NCBI GenBank assembly: GCA_905160935.1
Contig: CAJHZI010000316.1
Coordinates: forward strand, 1-64,000
Length of the DNA stretch: 64,000 bases
Origin: Enchytraeus crypticus
Lineage: Eukaryota; Annelida; Clitellata; Enchytraeida; Enchytraeidae
Direction: 5' to 3'
This document shows, piece by piece, positions 48,864-61,008 of this stretch. Position 1 is the stretch's first letter. Every line of letters starts with the position of its first letter. Under the pieces are notes generated by a model that did not search any database, was not told where the DNA came from, and worked only from the letters and a program-made list of their open reading frames with translations. A program made the position numbers and the translations under genes.

Positions 48864-51702
48864 GAAACAACAACAACAACATTAAATAACGCATTCACTG
48901 GCAGCATTAGAGCTCTCTCTTTCTCTCTGAAACAACAACATTAAATAACGCATTCACTGGCAGCATTAGAGCTCTAGCACTAGAGCTCTCTCTCTTTCTC
49001 TCTGAAACAACAACAACAACATTAAATAACGCATTCACTGGCAGCATTAGAGCTCTAGCACTAGAGCTTTCTCTCTTTCTCTCTGAAGCAACAACAACAA
49101 TAATGTTACGACAGGCTTTTAACGCAACAACAACAATAACAGGATTTTATAACAACAGTAAAGATATCAAAGCATTAAACATAATTACTCTTTAAGCAAC
49201 GAGCTACTATTTGTTTTAAAAGAAGAATTACATACTACCACCATCTCTCTCACTCTCTCTCTCCCTCTGTCTCACTTTCTCTCTCCGTATATCTAAAATG
49301 TATTGTCATACAGATGCAGTATTAAACGAGTCTTTATTTATTATACTAAAAAGCTGGTAAAGCTAAGGTTATCGTGAGTTTCCTCACTCGAAAGCCATGT
49401 CAGTGACGGGCGAGCCCAAAATTTGAACCCCGCACATACTAATCCGTGTGGGAGTATCTTACCGACATTAACTAAAATTACAATAAATCAACTACACGTT
49501 GTTGTTGCTGTTGTTCATCAATCAACAACAGTAAAGGTTTCTACTCACTGAGTGCCTATATACACAGGCGATTCAGTGGATCCCAGGCTCTCTCTAATCA
49601 ACAGAGCAGCCCTCGTTACGATCTCTATGATGTGCTCGCTGTATATAATGAAGTCACCTTTCCTTGTCAGTGCTTTATCATCATCATCATTCAGTGAGCT
49701 GCTTGGGTCCGTCTGTACATCAACAAATCTTTATATTAATTTGAAAAATTATATAAAGAATTATATAAATTATATTTAATCTACATATAAATTAATCTAT
49801 GAAGACGGGAACAGACGCTACCTGTAAATACTGACGCCAATTTCCTCTAATAAGGTCATTATCGTTATCATCATCATCTACATCATCATCTTCATCAATC
49901 ACTATCATCATCATCATAGCCATCATCCTCATCTTCATCAATGATCACCATCATCACTACCATTCAACGAAGTGATAATGATAATCTATACGTAAATAAA
50001 TCGATATGATCAATCTATTGATTGCTGTGTAGATTGTTTGATTGATTTATTTATTGAGTGAACTACTGATTGATCGATCCTACTTATTTTTTGACTGATC
50101 GATTGACTTATTGAATGGCCGATTGATTGATTGATAAAAAGAATTGATTGATTGATTGACATCGTCATTGGATGAGGAAACAGCCGTTAAACCTTTGTTA
50201 TTATTATTATTAATTATTTGATTGATTGATGTATTGATTGCTCGTGGTTAGTGATTGATAGATCGATTGACTTATAGAATAATCTCTTGACAGATAAATT
50301 AATCGGTTGATTGTTCGATTGATTGATCGAGTGAGTGATCTAATGATAAATAGATTAATTGAATGATTGATTGATCGATTGATTGATCGAATTGTAGATT
50401 AATTGAATGATCGATTAATCGATTGATTGATTGAATGGTAGATTAATTGGATGATTGATTAATAGACTGACAACCTGTTTGATGTGGAAGATAGCTGTGA
50501 GATCATGATAGGGAGAGAGAGAGATTTGAGCCAATCTCATGTAGAGAACTCTGTACTTAATGTTAAGAGTTCTGTGGTCTAACAGCATTAGAGAGCTGCG
50601 ACTGAGCACCAGAAGATGATTTATCATCTACAACATCAGCTAATTCATCGATAACAAGTTCTAGAGTGCTCTGATAAATGTTCATATATGTTTACATTCT
50701 TCATTTTCTATATAGTAATTTATGTTATGTTCGATTTCTATTGTAGGCCTATGTGTTTCTTACTGCCATAAATTTGGTGAAATAAAGATTTTTGTATAAA
50801 TGTTTAGCAGACCGTGACGTATAAGGTTCAGCGCCTGACTAGGTCGTTGTTACGTCGCAATACATCTTTATGACGTCATTATTAAGCATTGTGACGTTGT
50901 TGTTACTGCAATGAAATGGGGCATATAGCTTTGATCTATCAGAGAAATAATCGTTTAATTAACTAAATTAATGAACTTATTGTTATCCTGATAATAGCCA
51001 AGAACCTAACCAGTTCCGGATCAGACAACACCCCCCATCTCTATCCTAATAGGTTGTCTTCCATCTCCAAAAGTCCATACTGAGGGGTATAATACCTTAA
51101 CCGTTAACTTTAACTATCCGCTAAAGTAATCAGACTATTAAAACAACCAGACAGCAATCACAGGTATTGTTTCACATAATTGTATCAACCCTCTTAAGTC
51201 ATGGTTACGGTTTTCATTGTATTAGTTAACTCATGATTTCAATTATTTAAATAATAATCATTACCAGAGTCATTTATATAACAATTTCTACAGTCATTTC
51301 TATCATCATTTCTATAATCATTTCTGTACTCATTTCTGTAATCATTTCTATAATCATTTCTGTAATCATTTCTATAATCATTTATATAACAATTTCTATA
51401 GTCATTTCTATAATCATTTCTATTGTCATTTCTATCGCCGTTTCTGTATTCACTTCTATAATCATTTCTATAGACATTTCTATCATCATTTCTATAATCA
51501 TTTCTATAATCATTTCTATAGTCTTTTCTATAATCATGTCTACAATTATTTCGAGCATCGAGGTACCTTTCCAGTGCTGCGGTTAACCTTGAGAACAATA
51601 TCGGCGAATAGAACAATCCTATCATTGGCGTGACCAGCATGCTTGCGCCATCTGGCGTTGTCCCCCAGTGATACGTAATCACCCAGAAATGTATGTGAAA
51701 CA
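48640..51702 (-). CDS. myosin-I tail homology 1 (TH1) domain protein, 3' four exons
   Basis: Minus-strand exons in order: 51702-51567, 50627-50475, 49712-49549, 48763-48640 (stop 48640-48642), all GT-AG and phase-compatible. They encode a TH1 domain, the lipid-binding PH-like tail of class I myosins. It starts VSHTFLGDYVSLGDNARWRK (compare FxGDYLxL...LRK in MYO1E/F), then IVLFADIVLKVNRSTGK (the family's DxVxKxxR strand pair), HLLVLSRSSLMLLDHRTL and IKYRVL (LLxxxxLYLLDxxTLKxKxRI), AQISLSPYHDLTAIFHIK (IxxISVSPxxDxxFVIHV), and YSEHIIEIVTRAA (SDHxIExVT). It ends VRIQRKGLKLDILQA. Known function of the fold: it binds acidic phospholipids and places the motor at membranes. The longest open frame over the first exon (51239-51718) is in another frame and misleading. 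The upstream part is uncertain, and no motor or IQ exon was recognised in the window, so this may be the 3' end of a large gene or a motor-less gene. Confidence 0.75.
48764..49125 (-). repeat. acceptor array of the last TH1 exon, about five copies
   Basis: The region containing the acceptor (plus strand 'cattagagctctc', 'acgctgaaacaacaacaa') recurs with 'cattcactggcagcattaga', 'gctctctctctttctctctg', 'aaacaacaacaacaacatta'. The units carry about 35 bases related to the start of the exon and the same TTGTTGTTTCAG acceptor on the minus strand. Confidence 0.85.
49350..49470 (-). repeat. SINE-A copy
   Basis: 'aaaagctggtaaagctaag', 'cctcactcgaaagccatgtc', 'agtgacgggcgagccc', 'tgaaccccgcacatac'. 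Confidence 0.82.
49990..50470. repeat. (GATT)n-like block in the TH1 gene, with a SINE-D core
   Basis: Degenerate GATT/GATC tetranucleotides. At 50158-50215 a minus-strand SINE-D: 'gacatcgtcattggatgagg', 'aaacagccgttaaacctttg' and TTATTATTATTA. Confidence 0.8.
51240..51550. repeat. about 15-18-bp tandem repeat in the TH1 gene
   Basis: About 19 copies of 'tttctataatca' with variants. On the minus strand it reads RNDYRNDYRND as a fortuitous open frame fused to the exon at 51567-51702. Confidence 0.85.
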
Positions 51703-51974
51703 CTGTGCGTGCAATCAATCAATCACTCGTCTGTTAATCAATAACTTCAATTACTTTCATTAATTTAAAAAGGAAGGCAACGGGAAACCACCTCGGAAGC
51801 CATACTTTTTCCCAAGCTATGGGCTACATAAGGTATGGGTAAGGTATAGACTTTGTGAAGGGATTAACTTGTTGATCTAAGGAGTGCTCTTATGGAGCGA
51901 GAAAGCAGACTTTGAGTATGAATATGTACCTTGAACCTGCCACTTGGCAGTGCACTGAAGAAGAAGAGAATTTT

Positions 51975-52115
51975 AAAAAGCTGATAAAGCTAATGTTGAC
52001 GTCAGTTTCCTCACTCGAAAGCGATGTCAGTGACGGGCGAGCCCAGGATTTGAACCCCGCACATGCTGACCCGCGGTCGAATATCTTGCCGACATCACCA
52101 CTGGCTCCAGCCATT
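51975..52115 (-). repeat. SINE-A copy, near full length
   Basis: 'aaaagctgataaagctaatg', 'cgtcagtttcctcactcgaa', 'gtgacgggcgagcccagg', 'tgacccgcggtcgaatatc', 'ccactggctccag'. Confidence 0.85.
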
Positions 52116-52424
52116 TATTATTAATTTATTTATACGAGTTTATAAATTTAATAATTATATCTAAAATGATTGTAAAACTTGATTAGTCCATGTTTGTTTA
52201 TTTTTACAAATCTATGACTGCTGATTAAATATTAGCCTACTGATTGATTTTGACTATGACACTGATTACGCGATTGGTTAAGTGTCAGACTGATCCACTT
52301 AACTCAATTAGTGTTTGATTGATTGATTAATTGATTGAGTTATATTTACTACTCAAATAGGAATATACCTTGCAGGGTAACACAACTTTAGATTTTTGAA
52401 GAGATTGCTAGCAGTAACTTTCTC

Positions 52425-52834
52425 AATCATAATCCTCTTGTACTCCTCACTGCACTTGTCTCTATACCTCCGACACTATTTAATCAATCAATCAATTATA
52501 CTATACTACCTCTATAACTCTGATGCTATTTAATTAATCAAGCAATCAATTAATCATTCTATCCTCACTGCGTTTATCTCAATACCTTCGACACTATTTA
52601 ATTAATCAATCAATCTATCCTCCCTGCATTTATCCCTGTACCTCCGACACTATTACTAATACCTTGGAAGCTATTTATTTAATTAATCAATCAATCTTCA
52701 TTGTACTTTATCTATACCTCCGACGCCATATAATTAATTAATCTATCAATAAATCCTCACTGCATTTGTCTCTATACCTCCGACACTATTTAATCAATCA
52801 AGCAATCAATTAATCAATCTATTCTCACTGCTAA
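52425..52834. repeat. about 65-bp tandem repeat, left part, interrupted by the LINE
   Basis: About six copies of 'cctcactgcatttgtctcta', 'tacctccgacactatttaat', then AATC-type bases. The array stops at 'tattctcactgc' and resumes after the LINE at 55183-55330 ('aattatctctatatcttcga', 'ctccgatgctatttaatta'). Confidence 0.85.
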
Positions 52835-55182
52835 TGAAGCTCATTATAAAGGTCGACCACATTAAGTTCTAGCTCAGCAGCCCTTCTATTTTAAACAGTG
52901 TGTGGACTCGGGCGGTGTGCAAGTCTGCGCGTAAGTAACATGTTACATCTCACTGATGGCGGGTTCTGACGGTGTGTGTTAAATTCCCTGTTCGATTGTC
53001 GTTATTAAAGTGCTTCACACTTTAATCAAGACACTTTAACAAGCATCTATTCACGCTGTAGAGCTGAAAGAAAGTGGCGTCATACCCATTCAGATTTTTG
53101 GAAAACTGTTTCTAATTTGCAACACAAGATTTATCGTACTGCCATTGCTAATGCTAAGAATGAGTACTACTCCTTTTTGGTCAGTAAGGCTGTGAATGTC
53201 AAGAGTTTATGAAAAACAGTTAATGATCTTTTACATAGATCTATTTCTCCTTCTCTTCCTGCTACTCCTGTGAAGTCACTGCCTAAACAATTTTCTAAAT
53301 ACTTTACTGATAAGATAAGCAATCTTAGAGAATCTATCACTCCAGCTCCGAACTTACTCATCATACTCCAGTAGAGAATCATTCCAAAGATGAGCTTTCT
53401 AATTTCACTCCAGTTACAATTGATGAGATTACTAAATTAGTTTTAGACTCTCCAGCTGAACGTTGTGACTTGGATCCTATCTCAACCTCTCTTTTAAAGA
53501 AGTGTATTCACATACTTGCTCCAGTGTTAACATCGATTGTTAACCTCTCTCTCTCTACTGGCTAATTTCCTCGCGCTTTTAAGCGTGCAGTTATTACTCC
53601 ATTGCTTAAAAAGCCCACACTAGATAAGGAATTATTGTCGAATTACAGGCCTATATCTAATCTGTCATACATATCTAAGCTCACTGAAAGAATTGTTCTT
53701 CAGAGGCTTTCTACTCATCTCTCTTACAATGATCTATTTAATAAGCATCAAGCTGCTTATACTAAGCAGCGTTCAACTGAAACGTGCTTCTATCTGTGTG
53801 CAATCTATTGTTAATGCCATGTGCACACAACGCTTACGGTTATGTATGCTTTCTTTCGGCCTTTTGATACCATTGATCCAATATTCTTGGGAAAGTCTTT
53901 CTTCCTGGTTTGGTTCGTTCGTGAATTGTTCTTGTTGGTTTTCCTCCTATCTGATGGATCGTCCTTTTAGTGTGAAAGTGACGGAGTACATCTCTTCGCC
54001 TCTCACTTAAAGTATGTGTGCCTCAAGGCTCCGTTCTTGGTCCTATCCTCTTTAACCTCTATACAACACCCCTAAGCACTCTAATCTCTTCATTCTTGAT
54101 CATGAACTATATGCTGATGACACTCAATGTACACTTGTTTCACCCCTAACTCCTATTCTAATGCTGAAACCCTCCTGCAACAAAGTTTTCAGTCTATATC
54201 CTCTTGGATGTCTGCTAATTTCTTGGCACTTAATCCATCTAAGACTGAATTCTGTTGGTCGGGACACCTCAACAGCTTCTGAAGCTGAATGGGAAAACTC
54301 TTTCGTTATCTTCGGGCATTAAAATATCACCAGTTTCTTCTGTGAGAAATCTCGGTGTTATCCTTGATAAACACCTAACCTTCCACAAACACATAACTAA
54401 AACTTCACAAGCATGTTTCTTCCATATCCGTGATCTTCGTCGAAAACGTCCATATTTGTCACGTGAGACAGCTGCTACAATTAGTGCTGCTCTTGTGCAA
54501 TCGAAGTTGGACTACTGCAATTCCCTGCTTTTAAATCTCCCTGGCTGTGAGATTGATCGGTTGCAGTTTGTTCAGAATTCTCTTGCGCGAGAAATTTTTT
54601 GTAGTTCCAAGTACTCACATGTTATGCCTATTTTGAAGTCTTTGCACTGGCTAAAAATTAAAGAGCGTATCATTTACAAAACACCTTCGTTAACCTATAA
54701 GTTCATCACCATCCCTGGACAAACTTGTATGTCTCACTTGATTAAAGTGATGCAGCCTGCTATTGCTCGGTCTTCTAAGTTAATTACTCTTGTGAGACCT
54801 AGCTTACCTTCACGCTCTAAGCTATCTAATCGTCCTCTCCAGCATGCTGCACCTCAGATCTGGAATTCTCTTCCATCCAATCTTCGGAAATCTTCATTTG
54901 AATCGCATCAGCCTTTGCTTTCCTATGAGCAGTTCCATAAGCAGTTGAAGACCTATCTTTTCCGTCTCTCTTTTCCGTCAAGTGTCCATGAGCAGCGACC
55001 TGCGCCTAAACCACCTTTTCTTTAACTCCCTTTACTTTGGACTAAATTTCTGGATTTTGGAATTTGCACCGTTTTTGGACCTTCTTTTTTTTGCTCGCCG
55101 GCTTGATTTTGTCTCAGTAGTGCTCGATGTTGTCATTGATGACTGTAGCACTCTAATTGTTGTTATTGTTATTATTATTGCA
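52835..55182 (+). mobile_element. CR1/L2-type LINE, 5'-truncated, degenerate ORF2
   Basis: Non-LTR retrotransposon fragment. It begins before an ORF2 segment reading AERKWRHTHSDFWKTVSNLQ (about 53064). RT motifs follow: [20 protein letters not shown] (53605-53664), [12 protein letters not shown], then ELYADDTQC with the catalytic YADD (near 54108). The conserved CR1/L2 C-terminal part is intact from about 54255 to 55025, with LGVILDKHLTFHKHI, LVQSKLDYCNSLLLNLPG, SLHWLKIKERIIYK and AAPQIWNSLPSNLR. The 3' end is 'tttactttggactaaatttc', 'gctcgccggcttgattttgt', 'gatgactgtagcactctaat' with a (TTATTG)n-like tail. The endonuclease half is missing. At least four stops or frame changes lie in the 5' two-thirds (for example a TGA at about 53214 and a TAA at about 53563), so it is dead. 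It is antisense to the TH1 gene, between candidate exons, and it split the flanking 65-bp array. Confidence 0.9.
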
Positions 55183-55330
55183 ATTATCTCTATATCTTCG
55201 ACTCCATTTATTTAATTATTCGATTAATCAATCAAGCGTCACTTTACTTATCTCTATAACTCCGATGCTATTTAATTAATCAATCAATTAATCAATCAAT
55301 CCTCACTGCCTTTATTTCTATACCTTCTAC

Positions 55331-55520
55331 ACCATCATCACCTTCCCTTGAATCCCAGTTTAACTAGGGTCGGGATAAGAATAGACTGTCTCAAATCCTC
55401 TCCGTCCTACATCATATCATCGATCAGTGAATCCCCTATTTGAGACTCTTCCATTCGTTAAAATTTTTATAGCAATTTCTGGAGCCTAAGCACTCACCAA
55501 CCGAACGCCCTTGCTGACGC
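55331..55520 (-). repeat. SINE-C copy
   Basis: 'caccatcatcaccttccctt', 'gtttaactagggtcgggata', 'agcaatttctggagcctaag', 'cactcaccaaccgaacgccc' in antisense. Confidence 0.82.
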
Positions 55521-55556
55521 TGGTTCTCTACACCTTCTACAGTGTAGAATCTACAC

Positions 55557-55775
55557 GTCATGAAGTTTTAAATGACAGATCCTGAGTTGAATTGAACCCT
55601 CGTGGGTTCGAATCCCAGCCGCGCTGATCTGAGTGTAAAATCTCGAACATTCACTGGACTGGTTACTCGGATAATGGAATAAATTGCTAAACGGTTTAAA
55701 CATGTGGTATTAAAAAGTGATAGATATCAACATAGGTGATCATTTCACTATAATGCGCATTTACTTTTTTTACAC
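55557..55775 (+). repeat. SINE-B copy
   Basis: 'aagttttaaatgacagatcc', 'cgtgggttcgaatcccagcc' without its neighbours, 'cattcactggactggttact', 'aacatgtggtatt', ending 'gcgcatttactttttt'. Confidence 0.82.
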
Positions 55776-55818
55776 CATTTATTTAATTAATTGGCCTAGT
55801 ACACTAATGAGGACTCAC

Positions 55819-56835
55819 CCTCCAGCGATGATGAAGGACTTGTAGGAGCAGGGAAGGCTGGAGATAGAGCCAGCACGTAGAGTGGGGCCACCTGGTGTCT
55901 AGAGGTGAAGTACTGGGCAGAGACTGGCTCAATCGCTCTATGTATCTATATCTCTTCACAATACAATACAGCACAATACAATATAGTACAGTACAATACA
56001 GTACAATACAATGCAGTACAATATAATGCAGTACAACTGTACAATACGATACAGTACAATATAATACAGTACAATACATTACAATATAGTACAATATAAT
56101 ACAGTACAATACAATACCATGCAGTACAATACAATACAGTACAATACAATACAGTAAAATACAAAACAGTACAGTACAATACAGTACAACACAGTACAGT
56201 AAAATACAATACAATACAGTACAATACAATACAGTACAATAAAATACAGTACAGTATAACTGTACACTACAATACAGTAAAATACAATGCAGTTAGTACA
56301 TTTCGATATAATAAAATGCAATGAAATACAGTATAATACTGTACTAATATACACATGAAACATTGGTTAATATGACTGATTAATCGAAAGCTAGACTGGC
56401 TCTATGGTAGTTTGCTTTTTTGAATAATTGATACCCGTAGATTTAATATTAGTTTTCAAATATAAACTTAGGTTGATTGATTAATTGATTGATCGATCAA
56501 TCGATCGATAGATAGATTGATTGACTGACTGACTGATTGATTGACTGACTGACTGATTGATTGATTGATTGATTGGTTGATCGATCGATCGATCACTCGA
56601 TTGATAGATTGCTTGATTGATTGATTGGTCGATTGATTGATAGATTATTTTCTCGATTTATTGATTGATTGATTGATAGGTTGATTGACAGATTGAATAC
56701 CAAGGCACTTATCAAGAAGCTCTGAATCATCCTCACGGCTACTATCACATCTCTCAGGGCACACCCCTCGCCACTGCATTTAGCAGGCCTGAAGGCGCTC
56801 TCGCTGGATTCTACTTTATCTCTAACCTTATTCAT
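55819..56835 (-). CDS. two candidate upstream exons of the TH1 gene
   Basis: Candidates: 56835-56737 (33 codons, phase 0, MNKVRDKVESSESAFRPAKC... then donor gtgagg) and 55898-55819 (80 bases between an acceptor cacctctag and donor gtgagt, frame TPGGPTLRAGSISSLPC and YKSFIIAGG). The second is phase-compatible with the TH1 exon at 51702, giving GGVSHTFLGDYV. The first is phase-compatible with the second and starts with an ATG just after an AG. Joined with the four safe exons this gives a 251-codon protein. Support is only phase, splice-site quality and open frame; I do not recognise either peptide, and neither looks like an IQ motif. Confidence 0.3.
55955..56345. repeat. (ATACA/GTACA)n pentanucleotide array
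   Basis: Long 5-bp repeat alternating 'agtacaatac'. It generates YCIVLYCIVLYC open frames on the minus strand. Confidence 0.93.
56470..56700. repeat. (GATT)n/(GATC)n tetranucleotide block
   Basis: Degenerate GATT units with GATC and GACT runs, between the two candidate TH1 exons. Confidence 0.9.
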
Positions 56836-57261
56836 CTACGTAGCGCTACTCAGTGCCAATTAATATTCCTAGTGTTAGCATTTCCTGAAATAGACAAAAA
56901 GCAGAAGAAAAACTGTCAAGTGATTTTTAATCGCCATGTCGCGATCGAAAACGGTCTTCGAGTTTACTTGTCAGTTTGTTGCCGTTGATTTATTTATCGT
57001 GGACATAATTAATGGTGTATTTGCAGTTGACCGCCGCAATTATCAGCTTACGGTAAGCACAGATATATGAATAACCTTCTAAACTCGATGTACTGTTCGC
57101 ACTGGTCCAGGATTGGAGTAAACTGTCGGTTCTGTTATATTTGAACCCATAACTTTTTAATCTCTTAATTCGGCGTAGGCCATCTCGTCTGTTAGACCGT
57201 TTCCAATACATCAAACATGTAATTGTGTCAATTCTTGAGTGCAAAAATACCAAATATCTCT

Positions 57262-57385
57262 CTTGGTGGCTGTGGTGACGTCGGCGAGATACTCGACCGC
57301 ATGTGCGTGGTTCAATTCCTGGGCTTTCCTGTCACTGACATCGCTCTCGAGTGAGGAAACTGACGTTAACATTAGCTTTACCACC
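57262..57385 (+). repeat. SINE-A copy
   Basis: 'ggctgtggtgacgtcggcga', 'gatactcgaccgcatgtgcg' (shortened), 'tcactgacatcgctctcgag', 'gaaactgacgttaacattag'. Confidence 0.8.
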
Positions 57386-57564
57386 AGTAGTCATATATTC
57401 CGTCAACAGAGAAAGTAAGGTAGCAGGGAGGACGTCGACAGTAACAATGGAATCCAATGGAACCACAGAACATTTAAAAATATGATTTAGTAGAGAGTTT
57501 GCAGACAACGCCCTAGCTAATAAATATTTTATATCTACATTAAGTTGTATTCTCAGCAGGTCCT

Positions 57565-57614
<50 letters not shown>

Positions 57615-57704
57615 TCACTCCCTCTCTCTTCCACCCCTCTCCCTCTTTGACGTTAAAATATTCAACATAGTGGTAGCACGAAATGCTTCCCTTTCATCCA
57701 CACG

Positions 57705-58020
57705 TCAGGCACATAAATGTGGCATACAAGAGGGGCAACTAACTATGGCACACAAATAAGGCACATAAATGAGGCACATAAGTGAGGCACATATATGAGT
57801 CACATAAATAAGGCACATGAATGAGGCACACAAGTGAGGCACACAACTGAAGCACACAAGTGAGGAACATAACTGAAGCACACAAGTGAGGCACATAACT
57901 GAGGCACACAAAAGGGGCACCTAAGTGAGGCACATAACTGGGCACATAACTGAGGCACACAAGTGAGGCACACAAGTGAGGCACATAAATGAGGCACACA
58001 AGTAGAGCGTATACATGAGA
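57705..58020. repeat. 11-12-bp tandem repeat
   Basis: About 26 copies of 'tgaggcacataa'/'tgaggcacacaag'. It yields cysteine-rich VCLTCVPHLCAS frames on the minus strand that are artefacts. Confidence 0.9.
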
Positions 58021-59674
58021 CACAAAATTCATACAATTCTGAAGACTGAACTCTGGTAAAAGGTCTGATATTAATCGCAAGCATCGGACGAAAAAAGAAC
58101 TACAACACTCATGATAAATTGCAAGTCTCCAGCGTTGATATTAAATATTTCTGAGCTCATTACAATGGTAATAATTAAAACAAGACTAATACGTGTAGTA
58201 AGCATAAGATGGAGCAACTGCATCGAATATTTATATAAATATATGAAGGCCTCACTCTTTTTCCTCGTTGCAATATTATTGCTGCAAAAGCGACGCCAAA
58301 ACTGCGGGTATTTTTTATTGCTTATTACGTAAAATTTAATTAAGTAAAATGAGATCTAAGTCTTAGAACAGTGATATATCAGCTACATAAAAAACATGGT
58401 TTGCCAAGGTCAAGGATTTCGAGTGCTCTTTAGGTGTCTAGGAGAGCTATCTCGTTATATTAGGATGTTAATCGAAATGTCTACTCAATGATAATACAAG
58501 AAGACAAATATCACAAATGAGGCATTATTTTGCCAATCATAGGCCCTGCAATTCCTATACCAATGATTTTAAAGATGTCACACTATAAACTTGGAGGTCT
58601 AGAGTAGGTGCTGCTTTTTATGGAGCAGTAAACACCTGAATATCAGATTCTTTGAGCGACATCGATACTCATCTTCCAAAGAAACTTTCATGAACGACTC
58701 GTGATGTAAATATTTAATGATTGAAAATGGATTTGCGATTATGATTTATGATTCAATCTCCTATTACAATCAAGTTCCGAAACACCTGCGCCCCGTCGAG
58801 TTCAAAATCTGGGACAGATTCTAGTGCATCTATGACGTAACAGACATAGCAGAGCTGCGCCAGATGGCTTGTCCAAATTAAGAGTATAAATTATGTAGGA
58901 ATTACAAGTGGGGGCCTAATGAAAAGGAAAATTCACCGGTTTTCTCATTAATTCAAAAAAAATTATCCTTCCAAGAGGGAGTGCATTTGCCTTCTCCCTG
59001 TAGGACTACTCACCCCCATAATTTCATCGTCCTACTTTTCTTCCGCCACTGAAACTTAGCCCCCCCCCCTCTAACAAATTCTGGCTACGCCCTAGTGACA
59101 CATTGTTGATCCTCTCCAGGAACGTCTCCCCCCCCCTCTTTGGCCTATGACCCAAAGCGCAACTTAGTGAAGTACCCTACAGTACTTAGGGAAATAGCGT
59201 ACTATAGTACGGTACTTAGTGATGTACGGGATGTCATGTGGTATGTGATGTCTGTTGTGGTACGGTACTTCACTGAGTTTGATTTTCAGGTACCCCAGAG
59301 AATTTCGTCATCGCTTATATGGCGAAGACGTCAGTGCGCCCATCAGCAATAAATTGATTGCGCCACTGATTTTGAGTAATTTATCATTTAAGCCTACCTG
59401 TTCAGTAGGCCAAATACGGAACTTCCATAGATTTCGAATCTACAACTTCATTAAGGACTACTATAGCACGCGACTCACTATATTGTACTAATTATAATAT
59501 ATTATACTCACTATTACATTACACTATACTAACAGCAAATGTATTATGTGTAATATATGCCACAGTCTCGCAGACCTACCAAATCAAATTATTTTAAGTT
59601 AGACACAATTAGATCCGTAATTAACAAAATCAAATCAAACTATGTGTAGATAAAGAATCAGAAGTCGGCTAAAG

Positions 59675-59745
59675 TGCTTAATATTCGACCGCGGATCAGT
59701 ATGTATGGGTTCAAATCATGAGCTCTCCCGTCACTGATATCTCTT
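59675..59745 (+). repeat. SINE-A fragment
   Basis: 'aatattcgaccgcggatcag', 'tatgggttcaaatcatgagc', 'cccgtcactgatatctcttt'. Confidence 0.7.
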
Positions 59746-59925
59746 TTTTTAAAAAGAAGAAAAAACTTATCTAATAACACATACCTAAGCAGTTATTAAA
59801 ACCATAAAAGTGCAATGCCAATATAATACACATGTTCAAAAACTACAAAAGATTAACTTAATGTCTACTCAATCTCTCTATCAGCATTTGAGAAATCGAG
59901 CTCAACCTGCAAGAGCCAGATTAAT

Positions 59926-60075
59926 AATAAATAACAATAAAGGTTTAACGTCAGTTTTCTCATACAATGATGTCAATGATCTTTCATTTTGCTCGCCGGC
60001 TTGATCTTGTCTCAATACTAGTGCTCGATTTTGTCACTGATGACTGTAGCACTCTAATCGTTGTTATTATTATTA
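59926..60075 (+). repeat. SINE-D core fused to a LINE 3' end
   Basis: 'aataacaataaaggtttaac', 'gtcagttttctcatacaatg', then at about 59990 'gctcgccggcttgatcttgt', 'tgctcgattttgtcactgat', 'gactgtagcactctaatcgt' and TTATTATTATTA, followed by 'gtcagggacgtc'. The LINE end appears to have inserted into the SINE-D copy. Confidence 0.7.
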
Positions 60076-61008
60076 GTCAGGGACGTCAAACAACCTAATT
60101 GTTATGAGCAGAACACTTTACTGACGCTTTACTGTAAGAATTTTAGTTTATACGTACCTATTTGCATATCCTGCACTGCACTGGAACTAAATGCCTCAAT
60201 CTGTTTCAGTTCCAAATCACATTTCTATTCAAGGCATGTGTCCACTCTAATAGAAACTAATCAAACCATTTCTCAGATCCTACCCTGTTTTGTAAGATTT
60301 TGATACACTCGAATTACCAGAAGAATTTAAGAGTTTCCTACATTTGCTGTAGGATTCGTGATAAGCAGTCTATGCCTGTCAGTAGCTGCTGTGTGAAAGC
60401 GGGTCACTTACCGCTAGAAATAGGCAGGGACGGATCCAGGGGGCCCTCTCCTATAATTTCTTTTATCAGTATTTTCATTGGGTTCGTGGCTATTTGTATG
60501 TGGAAATATGTGCGCAGACTAAATACTAAAAGAGGTACTAAGTAAAAAGACTTGGGACTCTGCCACTGAGAAGGAGTTGACGTAGGTGAAATAATGTAAA
60601 CACTGTCCAAAAAATCTCCCTCCCACTCCTAGAAAATTCCTGTATCGGCCATTGTAAATAACATTTCATGCTTGACCAAAACAATGTCGCCTAACTAACC
60701 ATCAGTACCCATAACACAGCTATTTAAACTTATCTTTTTCTCTTCTCTCAATAGGTAAAGATAGGGCCTAGTTAGTAAAATAGTTATTAGTTAGTTAGTT
60801 AGTCACTATGTTTAATGACATTAACATCAAAGCATGAAATACAAAATTGCACATACAAACGGGTCATTAAAGAGGATAAATAAATCCTATCTAGTTGACA
60901 GCCCACAATCATAAGAAAACATACACAGAAAATAAATCAAAATAATAATACACCCAAATAATTCAGATTACAACACGGCAGATATGAGCAACGCAATGAA
61001 CTGCATGT

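Noticed and set aside
51239-51718. 159-codon minus-strand frame with RNDY repeats
   Set aside because: The repeat half is a tandem array. In the other half the conserved TH1 reading is in a different frame and ends at a GT donor at 51566.
57705-58084. Cysteine-rich VCLTCVPHL frames
   Set aside because: Translations of an 11-12-bp tandem repeat in all three minus frames.
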